The position numbers and the translations under genes were made by a program. Shown piece by piece: positions 9,620-16,997 of a DNA stretch of 22,192 bases. Under the pieces are notes generated by a model. That model was not told the origin of the DNA, did no database searches, and saw only the letters and a list, made by a program, of their open reading frames with translations. Where the stretch lies: contig BFEA01000239.1 of assembly GCA_003427395.1 (NCBI GenBank), positions 1,973,227 through 1,995,418 on the forward strand, written 5' to 3'. The DNA comes from Chara braunii. Taxonomy: Eukaryota; Streptophyta; Charophyceae; Charales; Characeae. How positions within the stretch are numbered: the stretch's first letter is position 1; each line of letters starts with the position of its first letter.

Positions 9620-9818
9620 ACCACTAGGTACCTTTGGTGCGTGGGAAAATAGCGGACCTCCGGTGGGCCACCGACCTTTTCGGAGGCCGAAACGAAACGA
9701 CGGCCGCCGAACAGATTTATCAATGGCAATCGTCGTCGAGCCCGACCTCCGAAACTTCAGGCGATTGGGAAAACAACCAGTTTTCCCTATTTTCCCACGC
9801 GGGAAAGATACTAGTGGT
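9620..9818. mobile_element. MITE-like element with ~32-bp inverted termini
   Basis: ACCACTAG (9620-9627) and GCGTGGGAAAATAG (9639-9652) are perfectly inverted at 9811-9818 and 9787-9800, giving imperfect ~32-bp terminal inverted repeats around a 199-bp non-coding element. The termini contain CACTAG/CTAGTG, reminiscent of CACTA elements. The adjacent 3-bp sequences do not match, so superfamily and exact ends are unresolved. The left end abuts the poly-T tract. Confidence 0.6.
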
Positions 9819-9842
9819 TTAACCGAAACATTTGTGGCAACC

Positions 9843-9878
9843 TGCTATTGGAGGTGATACGAGCATCCTCCAATAGCA
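9843..9878. repeat. Hairpin with perfect 12-bp arms
   Basis: TGCTATTGGAGG (9843-9854) and CCTCCAATAGCA (9867-9878) are reverse complements around a 12-nt loop. It lies just before the dispersed repeat at 9897 and may be part of the same element. Confidence 0.65.
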
Positions 9879-9896
9879 AGCCCCGGTTTATAGATG

Positions 9897-9951
9897 GCTC
9901 CAATCTATTGGTGGGGAGCAACACCTGCTGGAAACCGGGTCCAACGTCCCA
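9897..9951. repeat. Dispersed repeat, copy 1
   Basis: About 55 bp including CTATTGGTGGGGAGCA and CACCTGCTGGAAACC. It matches 10301-10354 with few differences. A shorter, more diverged copy is at 10390-10413. Confidence 0.75.
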
Positions 9952-10249
9952 CTGACAAGATTGAAGACGATATACCTGGTGGAACAACATTGATTGCCCT
10001 CTCTCGAGGGTATTGACTGTCCGCCCAATTATCAGCCAGGTCACAGCATATATGAAGATCTAGCCATGGGGAGGTTGGCAAACTCGCCTCCGATCATCCT
10101 AATTCCTCACAGTCGTAACCGTGCAAAGCAAACCCTAGGCCCCCTCCGTGCATAAGGCCGCTGCCCAACTCCATGATTCACATTCTCCTCCAGCGGAGCA
10201 CGTCTGCCTACCCTCCCTTATCGTAAGCTATTCACCTGGCGAAGATCAG

Positions 10250-10293
<44 letters not shown>
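10250..10293. repeat. Poly-T tract (~43 bp)
   Basis: A long T homopolymer, poly-A on the minus strand, located 7 bp before the second dispersed-repeat copy. It fits the tail of a minus-strand retroposed sequence but its length may be unreliable. Confidence 0.8.
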
Positions 10294-10294
<1 letters not shown>

Positions 10295-10300
10295 AAACAA

Positions 10301-10354
10301 GCTCCATCTATTGGTGGGGAGCAGCACCTGCTGGAAACCAGGTCCAGCGTCCCA
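10301..10354. repeat. Dispersed repeat, copy 2
   Basis: Second copy of the 9897-9951 repeat, in the same orientation. A further truncated copy, GGGAACCGGGCCCAGCGTCC, follows at about 10390-10413. Confidence 0.75.
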
Positions 10355-10613
10355 TAGATACAACCATATCCTCACTAATTGGCACAAATTGGGAACCGGG
10401 CCCAGCGTCCCATAACGAGTACGTTCAGAAAACTTTAGAAAACTTCAGCAGACAACTTCCAGAAATGAGGCAAGGAACTACTAGAAAACATTAATTGGCC
10501 TAAGGATGGAATTTGGAAAATTGAGATACCGGGACCATCACCCGGCTTTAGCTCGGAATTATTGGAGCTACTTCAGACATGTCTATGACAATTTCATGAG
10601 AAAATTCAGAAAC

Positions 10614-10614
10614 N
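10614..10614. other. Assembly gap (single N)
   Basis: The N sits exactly where LINE fragment A loses similarity to its homologue, suggesting a collapsed scaffold gap that hides missing sequence. Confidence 0.8.
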
Positions 10615-11066
10615 GGGATACGCAGACAGGTCCACACATCAGGTGGTCTGGGTAGATTCCATTCCAAGGACAGAATGGTTTCTGCCAAAGCAACCCAATG
10701 TACCTCCTCGCTTATCGCCCTGACTATCCATCGCATTAGCATTGCTACACTCTTTCGTTGCGGATCGATTAAATCCATGCCCCCCTCCTCTTTAGGGCAA
10801 CACAGAAGTTCCCAAGCTACTTTAGAAAGGAAGCCTTCTTCTTCTCTAGCAAAGGGCTTCCATATAAATTTAGCAGCCCCCTGTCGGATAAAGGAGCACA
10901 AACTTTTTCCCAGCGGGCGGGCTGCTGCCACAAACCACAACGAAGCCCCATTTATAACCAAAACCCGCCCACATAGGGACAGGTGGGGAGCTTTTCCCCA
11001 GGTAGATACTCTCTGAATCCTACGTTGTAGCAAGATGCTTTCCTTATCCACTGTGCAAGAAAGCAC
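10615..11066 (-). mobile_element. LINE fragment A (minus strand, RT C-terminal part)
   Basis: The minus-strand translation contains TWGKAPHLSLCGRVLVING, AAKFIWKPF, LSKVAWELLCCPKEEGG and RPPDVWTCL. It aligns with the plus-strand LINE at about 17590-18030 (SWGKAPHLSIYGRVMVVNG, AARFIWKPF and so on). The region is downstream of the reverse transcriptase catalytic core. It is cut off by the N at 10614. With fragments C and B it covers successive parts of a single LINE copy. Confidence 0.85.
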
Positions 11067-11204
11067 GTTTGGTGGGCAGCTCTCGTAAGAAAAGAAAAAA
11101 AAAAAACAGGAAAAAGGGATGGACTTTTATGCATCGTGCTGTGTGACCCCTCGCAAATTGGCTCACATATATTTTGCGATTGTACGTGCTAGTGTGCGTA
11201 TGCC

Positions 11205-11210
<6 letters not shown>

Positions 11211-11261
<51 letters not shown>

Positions 11262-11274
11262 TGGTTCCAGACCA

Positions 11275-11331
<57 letters not shown>

Positions 11332-11401
11332 CTTTCTGGTTACAGACATGTGAGAGAGAGAGAGAGGCTTTCTGGTTCCAGACCCGTGAGGTGGAGACCG
11401 G

Positions 11402-11443
<42 letters not shown>

Positions 11444-11467
11444 TTTCTTTGTTACAGACATGTGAAA
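11211..11467. repeat. Composite minisatellite: (GA)n blocks with a shared spacer
   Basis: GA runs at about 11211-11257, 11279-11330, 11352-11367 and 11404-11441 are separated by copies of a ~23-bp spacer, TTTCTGGTT(C/A)CAGAC..GTGAG. The spacers start near 11258, 11332, 11369 and, more diverged, 11444. The spacer alternates between TTCCAGACC- and TTACAGACATG-type versions. Open frames here are Ser-Leu or Arg-Glu repeats and not genes. Confidence 0.85.
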
Positions 11468-11679
11468 TAGAAACGTGAGTAGACAAGGAAAGGGCGCGGA
11501 GGGCGGGATTGGGGTGTGAAAGTGCAAGGGTGGGGGCGCGTCTCGCCGATCTCCAGCTCGGATCTCCTTGTCCCCCTTGTCCCAGTTCAGGTTCTTGACC
11601 CGGTACTTCGGCTGGATTTTTAGTAATTTGCCCAGAGTCGATTTGCGTTGACAGAAGTTACTCACTGACTTGCTTCGGC

Positions 11680-12726
11680 TTGACCATGCACGCAAGCCCA
11701 TTACGATTTTGTGAGCGCCATGTCCATCACCTGCGCCCGGGAGAAGCTGCTGCAGTTTATGAACAGTTGGCATCCTTCCTCTTTCTTTCACCCCCCCCCG
11801 CGTGTACGTCAGGTAGGAGGTGCGCAAGGCCGGCGGCATCTTCTACTGCTTATGCTTACCCGCCCACCTTTCCTCGTCGGTATGTGGGGTCCCGCGCGCT
11901 TAAGGCAAAATTCCCCCGCATACCGGTCGTGCTTATGCCCTCTCTCGACCTCCACGCCGATGCGCGCCAATTGAGAGTCAGCCGTCGATCTTGTCGTTCT
12001 TCTCGTTCCTCCTCCTCGTCTTCCCAATCGTCCTTGCCTTCGTCCCATCTGCCATCACCGTCGTCGTCATCGTCGTCGTGGCCGTCATCGCTGTCGCCCG
12101 TCTCGTCATCTGTCCCCCTCGGTTGGAAGAAAGATGGGTCTTGCGCTTCTCCGCTTCCGAGGACGTCTATCTCGGCAGTTGCGGCTGCTCAGTCGGAAGT
12201 AATAAGGCACAGTGCGCAGGTATGTAGCCCCTCTTCGTCAAGGGGTTCTCAGTCGACTTCGACAAGGGCGTCTTTCCGCTCCTTCTCCTTCTTCTCCTCC
12301 TGTTCCTCCTGCTATTGCTGCTGCTGCATGTCCCCCCTCTCCTCAGCCGAAGGAGAGGGGGAGGAAGCAGGGGCTCCTCTTCGCCGGGACTGCGCTACGA
12401 CTGCTAGCAACCACATCTCTGGTCCCCTGCTCTTTCCGTCATCATCCTCGCCCTCACCTCTCCGTAGCCGGGATCTCTTCTCCAGCCGCGGCGGGAATCC
12501 GTTCAAAGCTCTGCGTTTGCGGCGGGGGGAGCGCGGACGCGGAGCTTTATCCCGCGCGCGGACGGTGTGGGGAAGCAGAACACGTGTCGTTTCCGGAATG
12601 GGTTGCCAAATGAGCGTCTTGGGATCGGGATTCCTATCGCAGTCGATAAGATCGGGGGGCGCCGTAGTTGCTGGGTTAACGTCGTGGGGATCAAGATCGG
12701 CGGCGGTGGACGCGGCCGCGGTGACG
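11680..12726 (+). other. Probable 5' leader of the hydrolase gene
   Basis: The hydrolase frame stays open here but encodes only Ser-, Arg- and Pro-rich low complexity from TCC/CGT-type repeats, unlike the family N-terminus. I read it as 5' UTR or promoter-proximal DNA. A second frame (11991-12227) encodes a short Val/Ile/Leu-rich peptide that could act as an upstream ORF, though repeated GTC codons explain it equally well. A plastid-targeting extension starting at 12598 cannot be excluded. Confidence 0.4.
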
Positions 12727-14304
12727 ATGAATCCGCTCACAGTAGCGGCGGTCGTTCTGGCCGCGATTTTGTGCGCGCGCCACGTGCGCAACTCCTGGCT
12801 GTTGAAGTGCGCGCCGCCGGAGCTGGTGATTGCTCCGAACGAGCTGAACTTGAAGATCGCGGAGAGGTGTCCGATCCTAACCGGTCGGGACAGCTACCGA
12901 CCCGTGCCCTTCCTGACGAACTGCCACGTGGAAACGATCTTCGCCGCGCTGTTTAGGCTTCGACCGGACGTCAGGTTCCGCAGAGAGTGTTTGCGCGCCC
13001 CATGTGGTGGTGTTGTAGCGCTTGATTGGCCCGTGGGGGGCGATGGCGGGGTACTGGCGGCAGTGAGAAGGAGGTGGCGAGGAGGAGGAGGAGGTGGAGG
13101 AGGGAGGGGGAGGTCCTCATACTCGTCCTTGATGGAAGAGAACGCCACGTGGCTGCGTCGGGATCTTCCGCCCGACGCGCCCGTACTCATCCTGTTACCC
13201 GGCTTGACTGGCGGGAGTGGCGACTCCTACGTGCGCCACTTGCTGGTGAGTGCAGCGCGAGAGGGATACCGACCCATGGTGTTCAACAGCAGGGGTTGTG
13301 CCGACAGCCCAGTGACCACCCCACAGTTCTATTCCGCTTCCTTCACTGATGATCTACGGCTGGTAGTGCGCCACGTCAATAATCTGTATCCAGATGCTAA
13401 TCTGTATGCGGTGGGCTGGTCGCTGGGGGCCAACATTCTTATTCGCTATTTAGGTCAAGAGGGCTCCAACACCCCCTTGAAAGGCGCAGTCTCTCTGGCC
13501 AATCCATTCGACTTAGTGGAGGCGGACATCGACTTCGGTAAGGGGTTTAATCGAGTCTACAGCAATCGTTTGGCGAATGTTCTTGGCAAGATCTTTCGTA
13601 AGCATGAGGCTCTGTTCGAGGGCATTGGCGGGGAATTCGATTTAGTGAAGGCGAGAGCGGCAAGGACGGTTCGAGAATTCGATGAAGGATTAACGAGAGT
13701 GTCATTTGGGTACCGAACGGTGGAGGATTACTACTTCGATGCGAGCAGCTGCCGATCTGTACCGTACGTCCGGATCCCGCTTCTGTGTGTGCAGGCGCAG
13801 GATGACCCGATTGCGCCGGCAAGAGGAATACCTAGAAAAGCACTGAGCGCCAATCCAAACTGTATTCTCGTTGTGACACCTGGCGGAGGGCATCTGGGAT
13901 GGTGTTCGGGGAAGGATTCGTTGTTGGGGGCGCCGTGGAGCGACCCGTTGGTAATCGAGTACCTGCGCGCTGTGGAGGCAATCAACAGAGAGAACCCCCC
14001 CTCCACCTCCTTCTCCTCCTCTGCCTCCTCCTGCTCCTCGTCTCCGTCTCCTTCCGTCACGTCTTCGTTGAAATCGGCCTCCTCCAAGACGGGCATGGCG
14101 GCCTCATCTCGCGCCTTGGTGGGTGTGACATGGCAAGCCGAGAATGCGCCAAGTAACGCGCTCTCGTTGGACGAGGCCGAAAGGAAAAAGAGCGGCTGCG
14201 ACAAGTCCCACGAGATGTACGGTAATGGGTTCTCAGCCGTGGCCAATGGCGGGTTTGCGCAGCCGAACCCGGCTTCGTCTCTACCGCCGCCGCGCGATTG
14301 TTGA
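12727..14304 (+). CDS. EMB8/ABHD1-3 (YheT)-type alpha/beta hydrolase
   Basis: A single-exon ORF of 525 aa from the chosen ATG. The start precedes a hydrophobic N-terminal anchor (PLTVAAVVLAAILCA), typical of ABHD1/2/3 proteins, so membrane attachment is expected. The fold is complete: the oxyanion segment LLPGLTGGSGDSYVRHL near residue 158, nucleophile Ser232 in GWSLGAN, Asp359/360 in QAQDDPIAP, and His389 in GGGHLGW. Triad spacing agrees with the family. Relatives act on ester or phospholipid substrates; the substrate here is unknown. A Gly-rich loop encoded by GGA repeats (about residues 113-130) and a ~110-residue Ser-rich tail after VIEYLRAVEAINREN are unusual. The frame is open upstream to 11680, but that part is low-complexity Ser/Arg. 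An alternative in-frame ATG lies at 12598. No introns are evident. Confidence 0.9.
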   Translation: MNPLTVAAVVLAAILCARHVRNSWLLKCAPPELVIAPNELNLKIAERCPILTGRDSYRPVPFLTNCHVETIFAALFRLRPDVRFRRECLRAPCGGVVALDWPVGGDGGVLAAVRRRWRGGGGGGGGRGRSSYSSLMEENATWLRRDLPPDAPVLILLPGLTGGSGDSYVRHLLVSAAREGYRPMVFNSRGCADSPVTTPQFYSASFTDDLRLVVRHVNNLYPDANLYAVGWSLGANILIRYLGQEGSNTPLKGAVSLANPFDLVEADIDFGKGFNRVYSNRLANVLGKIFRKHEALFEGIGGEFDLVKARAARTVREFDEGLTRVSFGYRTVEDYYFDASSCRSVPYVRIPLLCVQAQDDPIAPARGIPRKALSANPNCILVVTPGGGHLGWCSGKDSLLGAPWSDPLVIEYLRAVEAINRENPPSTSFSSSASSCSSSPSPSVTSSLKSASSKTGMAASSRALVGVTWQAENAPSNALSLDEAERKKSGCDKSHEMYGNGFSAVANGGFAQPNPASSLPPPRDC

Positions 14305-14614
14305 TCAGAAGTTCGGGAAAAAAAAAAAGGAAGGAAGAAGAGGAGGAAGAGGAAGAAGATTGGCGCCGTCGACGTATAACACCGGGCGCAGCAGCTCGCA
14401 TTGGTCAGCGGTTCGAGCCTCTATCTTCAGATTGTCCACTCTCCCGTGTTTCCCTTCCTTCCTCGCTCCGTCCCTCCTTCCCCGGTTCGCGAGCAAGCCC
14501 TTTTCCTCTTCCCGCCCTTTTCTTTAAGTGTCTCTCTGGCGGCGGGATTTTTTAATTTTTTTCTTTGCTTTCCTGTTCCGTGCAGAGGTATGCTTCTGTT
14601 CGTCCGCCTTTCAT

Positions 14615-14757
14615 CGATCTAAGGGCCTCGCTCCACCACTCACCACATGCACAAGAGACGAAAATTACGACGGCGTATTGTTCCATGTCCTAGCGGACGA
14701 TTCATTCTCATTTTCCACATTTTGTAAGTGGTGGAGCGAAGCCCTATATTTAGATCG
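14615..14757. repeat. 143-bp inverted repeat (hairpin or MITE-like)
   Basis: The left arm (14615-14643, CGATCTAAGGGCCTCGCTCC...) is mirrored by 14724-14757. There are only two mismatches and a 5-nt extra ATATA in the right arm. The spacer is about 80 nt. Both mismatches become G-U pairs if the minus strand is transcribed. It lies ~310 bp downstream of the hydrolase stop. It could be a MITE or a small-RNA-type hairpin; no target duplication is clear. Confidence 0.7.
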
Positions 14758-14759
14758 CC

Positions 14760-15089
14760 ACTTTTATCCAACCCCACGGCCTCGTCCAACCCCACTACTT
14801 CATCATCCGCTTATTGTTATCAAATTGCATACTAACCGACAAATTTAGGCAAAATACGCAGAAAACCTCCACGTCAGCATCCTCATGCTTCTTGTCGTTA
14901 CCGTAGGAGATGAGTATGTTTCACTTTATTGTTTTATGATATATTTATTCATGTTGATTACTTGTCAACGTGTCATGCCTGATTTGCTCATGTTCCGTAG
15001 AAATGCATTTGCAATCAAGAGAAATAAATAGATTACAGTATATATATACATATAAACATACGTATATAAACATGTGTATGATATTACTA
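14760..15089. other. Gene-free AT-rich stretch
   Basis: No coding signal. Includes TA- and TATG-rich microsatellite DNA (about 15036-15080) leading into the ribozyme-like repeat. Confidence 0.5.
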
Positions 15090-15090
15090 C

Positions 15091-15138
15091 CAGGCAGTTC
15101 TGTTTGTCGATATATATCGTCAAACAGAGCTGCCCGGT
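15091..15138. repeat. Inverted fragment plus TA palindrome (48-nt hairpin)
   Basis: CCAGGCAGTTCTGTTTG is inverted against CAAACAGAGCTGCCCGG with two mismatches, separated by a TA-rich palindrome centred on CGATATATATCG. The left arm is an inverted truncated end of the 15119-15229 repeat, so two copies meet head to head at their TTTGAC ends. Confidence 0.75.
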
Positions 15139-15229
15139 AAACCGTAGGCACAGAGGGAGGGAGAAGAGGACAACAAACGAGGTGCTGTGAGAAATTCTTT
15201 CGTCGGAGTTTCACCGACTCATCAGGAGG
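15119..15229 (-). mobile_element. Small ribozyme-like repeat, copy 1
   Basis: About 111 bp, homologous to 15279-15385 and offset by 160 bp. On the minus strand it begins with CCTCCTGATGAG, continues through a hammerhead-like core and a CACAGC..CCTCGT..GTTGTCC region, and ends GGGCAG(C/T)TCTGTTTGAC in TA-rich DNA. The flanking TATA/TATG microsatellite fits elements that insert into simple repeats. No protein is encoded, so it would be non-autonomous or a terminal fragment. Confidence 0.7.
15188..15229 (-). ncRNA. Hammerhead-ribozyme-like core, copy 1
   Basis: Minus strand: CUGAUGA box (15225-15219), stem II of GUCGG/CCGAC with a 7-nt loop UGAAACU, and the GAA-A box (15201-15198). A 3-bp stem III (AGA/UCU, loop AUU) is followed by U-C at 15190-15189 as the putative cleavage position. 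The order matches a type I hammerhead with minimal stem III, as known in Penelope-like elements. Against it, the bases before CUGAUGA (CCUC) do not pair with those after the cleavage site (ACAG), so stem I is missing or lies elsewhere, and self-cleavage is unproven. Confidence 0.6.
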
Positions 15230-15278
15230 CTGAACCCTAATATATAATATTAATTATGTATATGTATGTATGTATATT

Positions 15279-15385
15279 GTCAAACAGAACTGCCCGGCAA
15301 GCCGTAGGCAGCGAGGGCGAAGAGGACAACATACGAGGGGCTGTGACTAACGGTTTCGCCGGGGTTTCACCGACTCATCAGGAGG
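15279..15385 (-). mobile_element. Small ribozyme-like repeat, copy 2
   Basis: Direct repeat of copy 1, about 107 bp with small indels. Homology stops at the CCTC preceding CTGATGAG on the minus strand, where copy 1 continues with AGGGTTCAG. That longer flank reappears (one change) near 15986-16003, suggesting a third, truncated copy. Confidence 0.7.
15344..15385 (-). ncRNA. Hammerhead-ribozyme-like core, copy 2
   Basis: Minus strand: CUGAUGA (15381-15375), stem II GUCGG/CCGGC (one U-G pair in place of the U-A of copy 1, so pairing is kept), and the CGAAA box (15358-15354). A short stem III (A-U and C-G) precedes a canonical GUC triplet at 15347-15345. As in copy 1, stem I pairing is not seen. 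Keeping all catalytic boxes despite sequence drift supports ribozyme ancestry. Confidence 0.6.
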
Positions 15386-15389
15386 TAAT

Positions 15390-16185
15390 AGGAGCTCTCT
15401 TGACCTTTTGGTTGCGAAAACTGCGTTCATTCGATGTACACGTGTATCACTGCGGTAGAGGCTTTTTTTTGGGGGGCGTTGAGGCTCATATTGTATATTG
15501 GACGACGATGACGGGAGCTGGATCACGGTCTTGCACTCGACTCTTTGCTTTCTTCAAACTCCTGCCTTTCTTCTTCTTCTTCTTCGTGGTCTTCGTTGTT
15601 GTGGTCGTCGTCGTGGTGTTATTGTGCACACAGTAGTATATGAGTTGTTTTTTCTTCCTCCCTGCTGTACCATTTCTCGATTAGTGTGTTGCTGTGCACA
15701 CTGTCGAATGGCCTGTTTTTCTTTTTTTCCCTCCCTCTGGATTAGTGTGTGCCATCTTTGAACGCGCGGGGCCCATGGTAATCATCAGACTATGTACGGA
15801 TCATTCTGATTGAACTCGACAGATATGTCTCGAAGCATTTTGTTTCGTCTCTCCTGTTGTCTTGTTCACGTCTTGTGCCCTTCAAGTCATAATTTTTTAT
15901 TTTTTATTTTTGACTTTTACGCAGCAGCCTTTCTGGTAGTTATGTTATTGAAAACACTACTCAACTGATAATAGTAAAAATACTTATCAGGAGGCTAAAC
16001 CCTTGGTTAATTGCTAGTTAACCTTTTTGACGCAAGGTAACTATTCCCCCCCCCCCCAAAAAAAAAAGAAACTGGATCGGGTTGGTGCAGACCTGTCTGT
16101 TTCCACGGACTTTCATCATCTTCTCTTTTTTTCCCTTCCTTTTTTTTTTTTTTTTGGAAGAAGATCAATCTTTATCAATTTATCG
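15390..16185. other. Gene-free stretch before the LINE
   Basis: Contains CTT/GTC trinucleotide-rich DNA (15568-15625), two GATTAGTGTGT words (about 15679 and 15740), T-rich DNA, the partial repeat end ATCAGGAGGCTAAACCC (about 15986), a poly-C/poly-A junction (16047-16070) and poly-T (16139-16156). No coding signal. Confidence 0.45.
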
Positions 16186-16339
16186 AAGCTGAATGTGTGG
16201 GGTAAGGAAAGAAATAGGCTGCTGGCTGAATGGGAAGAGCTCGAATGTAAACAGTCTGAAATCTGGGCTGACAGACTGCGTATCAAAGGCATTGCGGTAC
16301 ATGACCGCATGACAAAGGAAGCCTTCTATAAGCTAAGCC

Positions 16340-16995
16340 TTGAACCCTTCTATAAGCTTAGCCTTCTATAAGCTACTCCCGAGAAGAGCCACGGTACCTA
16401 TGAAGGAGTTAAAGCACCCGTTTGACGAGGTCGCTCCGGTAGCAAAAGAACTAACTGAACTCTGTAACTATGCGGCGCTATATTACAGGGATATTTTGAC
16501 CTCTAGAACTCAGGGAGCCAACACTCGGTCCGACCTCCACAAGGACTCACAGCACTGGATCAACACAGAGGCTAGACTCTCTCAGGCTGGTAGGTTAGAT
16601 TTGGACAGGCCTGTTCTAATCGCTGAAGCTCATGAGGCACTCAAGGCAATGGCAACAGGTAAAGCACCAGGGGATGATGGCCTGCCAGCTGAACTGTTCC
16701 AGTCTATATGGGACGTGGTAGGAGGAAAGTTGGTTGAAATCTACAATGAGTGTCTGACAGGAGGGAAACTAGCGTTGAATATGTGTTGAGGAATTATTTC
16801 TGTCCTCTTCAAGAAAGGCGATAGAACTGAAATCCGGAACTGGCGCCCAATATCCATCCTAAACGTGTCATATAAAATCTTGGCCAAAGTCTTGGCGAGA
16901 CGACTGGGTCGCTATCTTCCAGATTTAGTGCTGTCGGACCAAGCCGCTTTCATCAAGGGTCGCTCAATCTTCGACAACACTGTTACGGCAATCGA
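16340..16995 (+). pseudogene. LINE reverse transcriptase, finger region
   Basis: Encodes KAPGDDGLPAEL, then after an in-frame TGA (16787-16789) GIISVLFKKGDRTEIRNWRP, ISILN, YKILAKVLARRL and DQAAFIKGRSIFDN. These are hallmark segments of L1-type RT. Near 16995 the frame must slip by one base to reach the palm domain at 16998. The 40-bp duplication upstream places it out of frame with the linker region. Confidence 0.92.
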
Positions 16996-16997
16996 CA

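Noticed and set aside
9622-9816. Assigning the TIR element firmly to the CACTA superfamily
   Set aside because: The 3-bp flanks (TAC and GTT) do not match and no transposase or subterminal repeats were seen.
11680-12597. Reading the hydrolase as an 874-aa protein from the ATG at 11680
   Set aside because: The extra N-terminal part is Ser/Arg low complexity. The family-like N-terminal membrane anchor starts at 12727.
14402-14425. tRNA-like B-box words (GGTTCGAGCC near 14409, GGTTCAACTCC near 20749, GGTTCAAGCC near 21540)
   Set aside because: No A-box at the right distance and no cloverleaf could be drawn.
15121-15150. Compensatory change in the CGGCAAGCCG/CGGTAAACCG hairpin between repeat copies
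   Set aside because: The covarying pair would close a 2-nt loop, which is sterically impossible, so it is not evidence of RNA pairing.
15188-15229. Calling a fully functional hammerhead ribozyme
   Set aside because: Stem I pairing (CCUC against ACAG) fails in both copies, so only a hammerhead-like core is claimed.
15091-15385. A CRISPR-like array from regularly spaced repeats
   Set aside because: Only two full copies plus an inverted fragment, with 107-111-bp units and microsatellite spacers. The context is eukaryotic.
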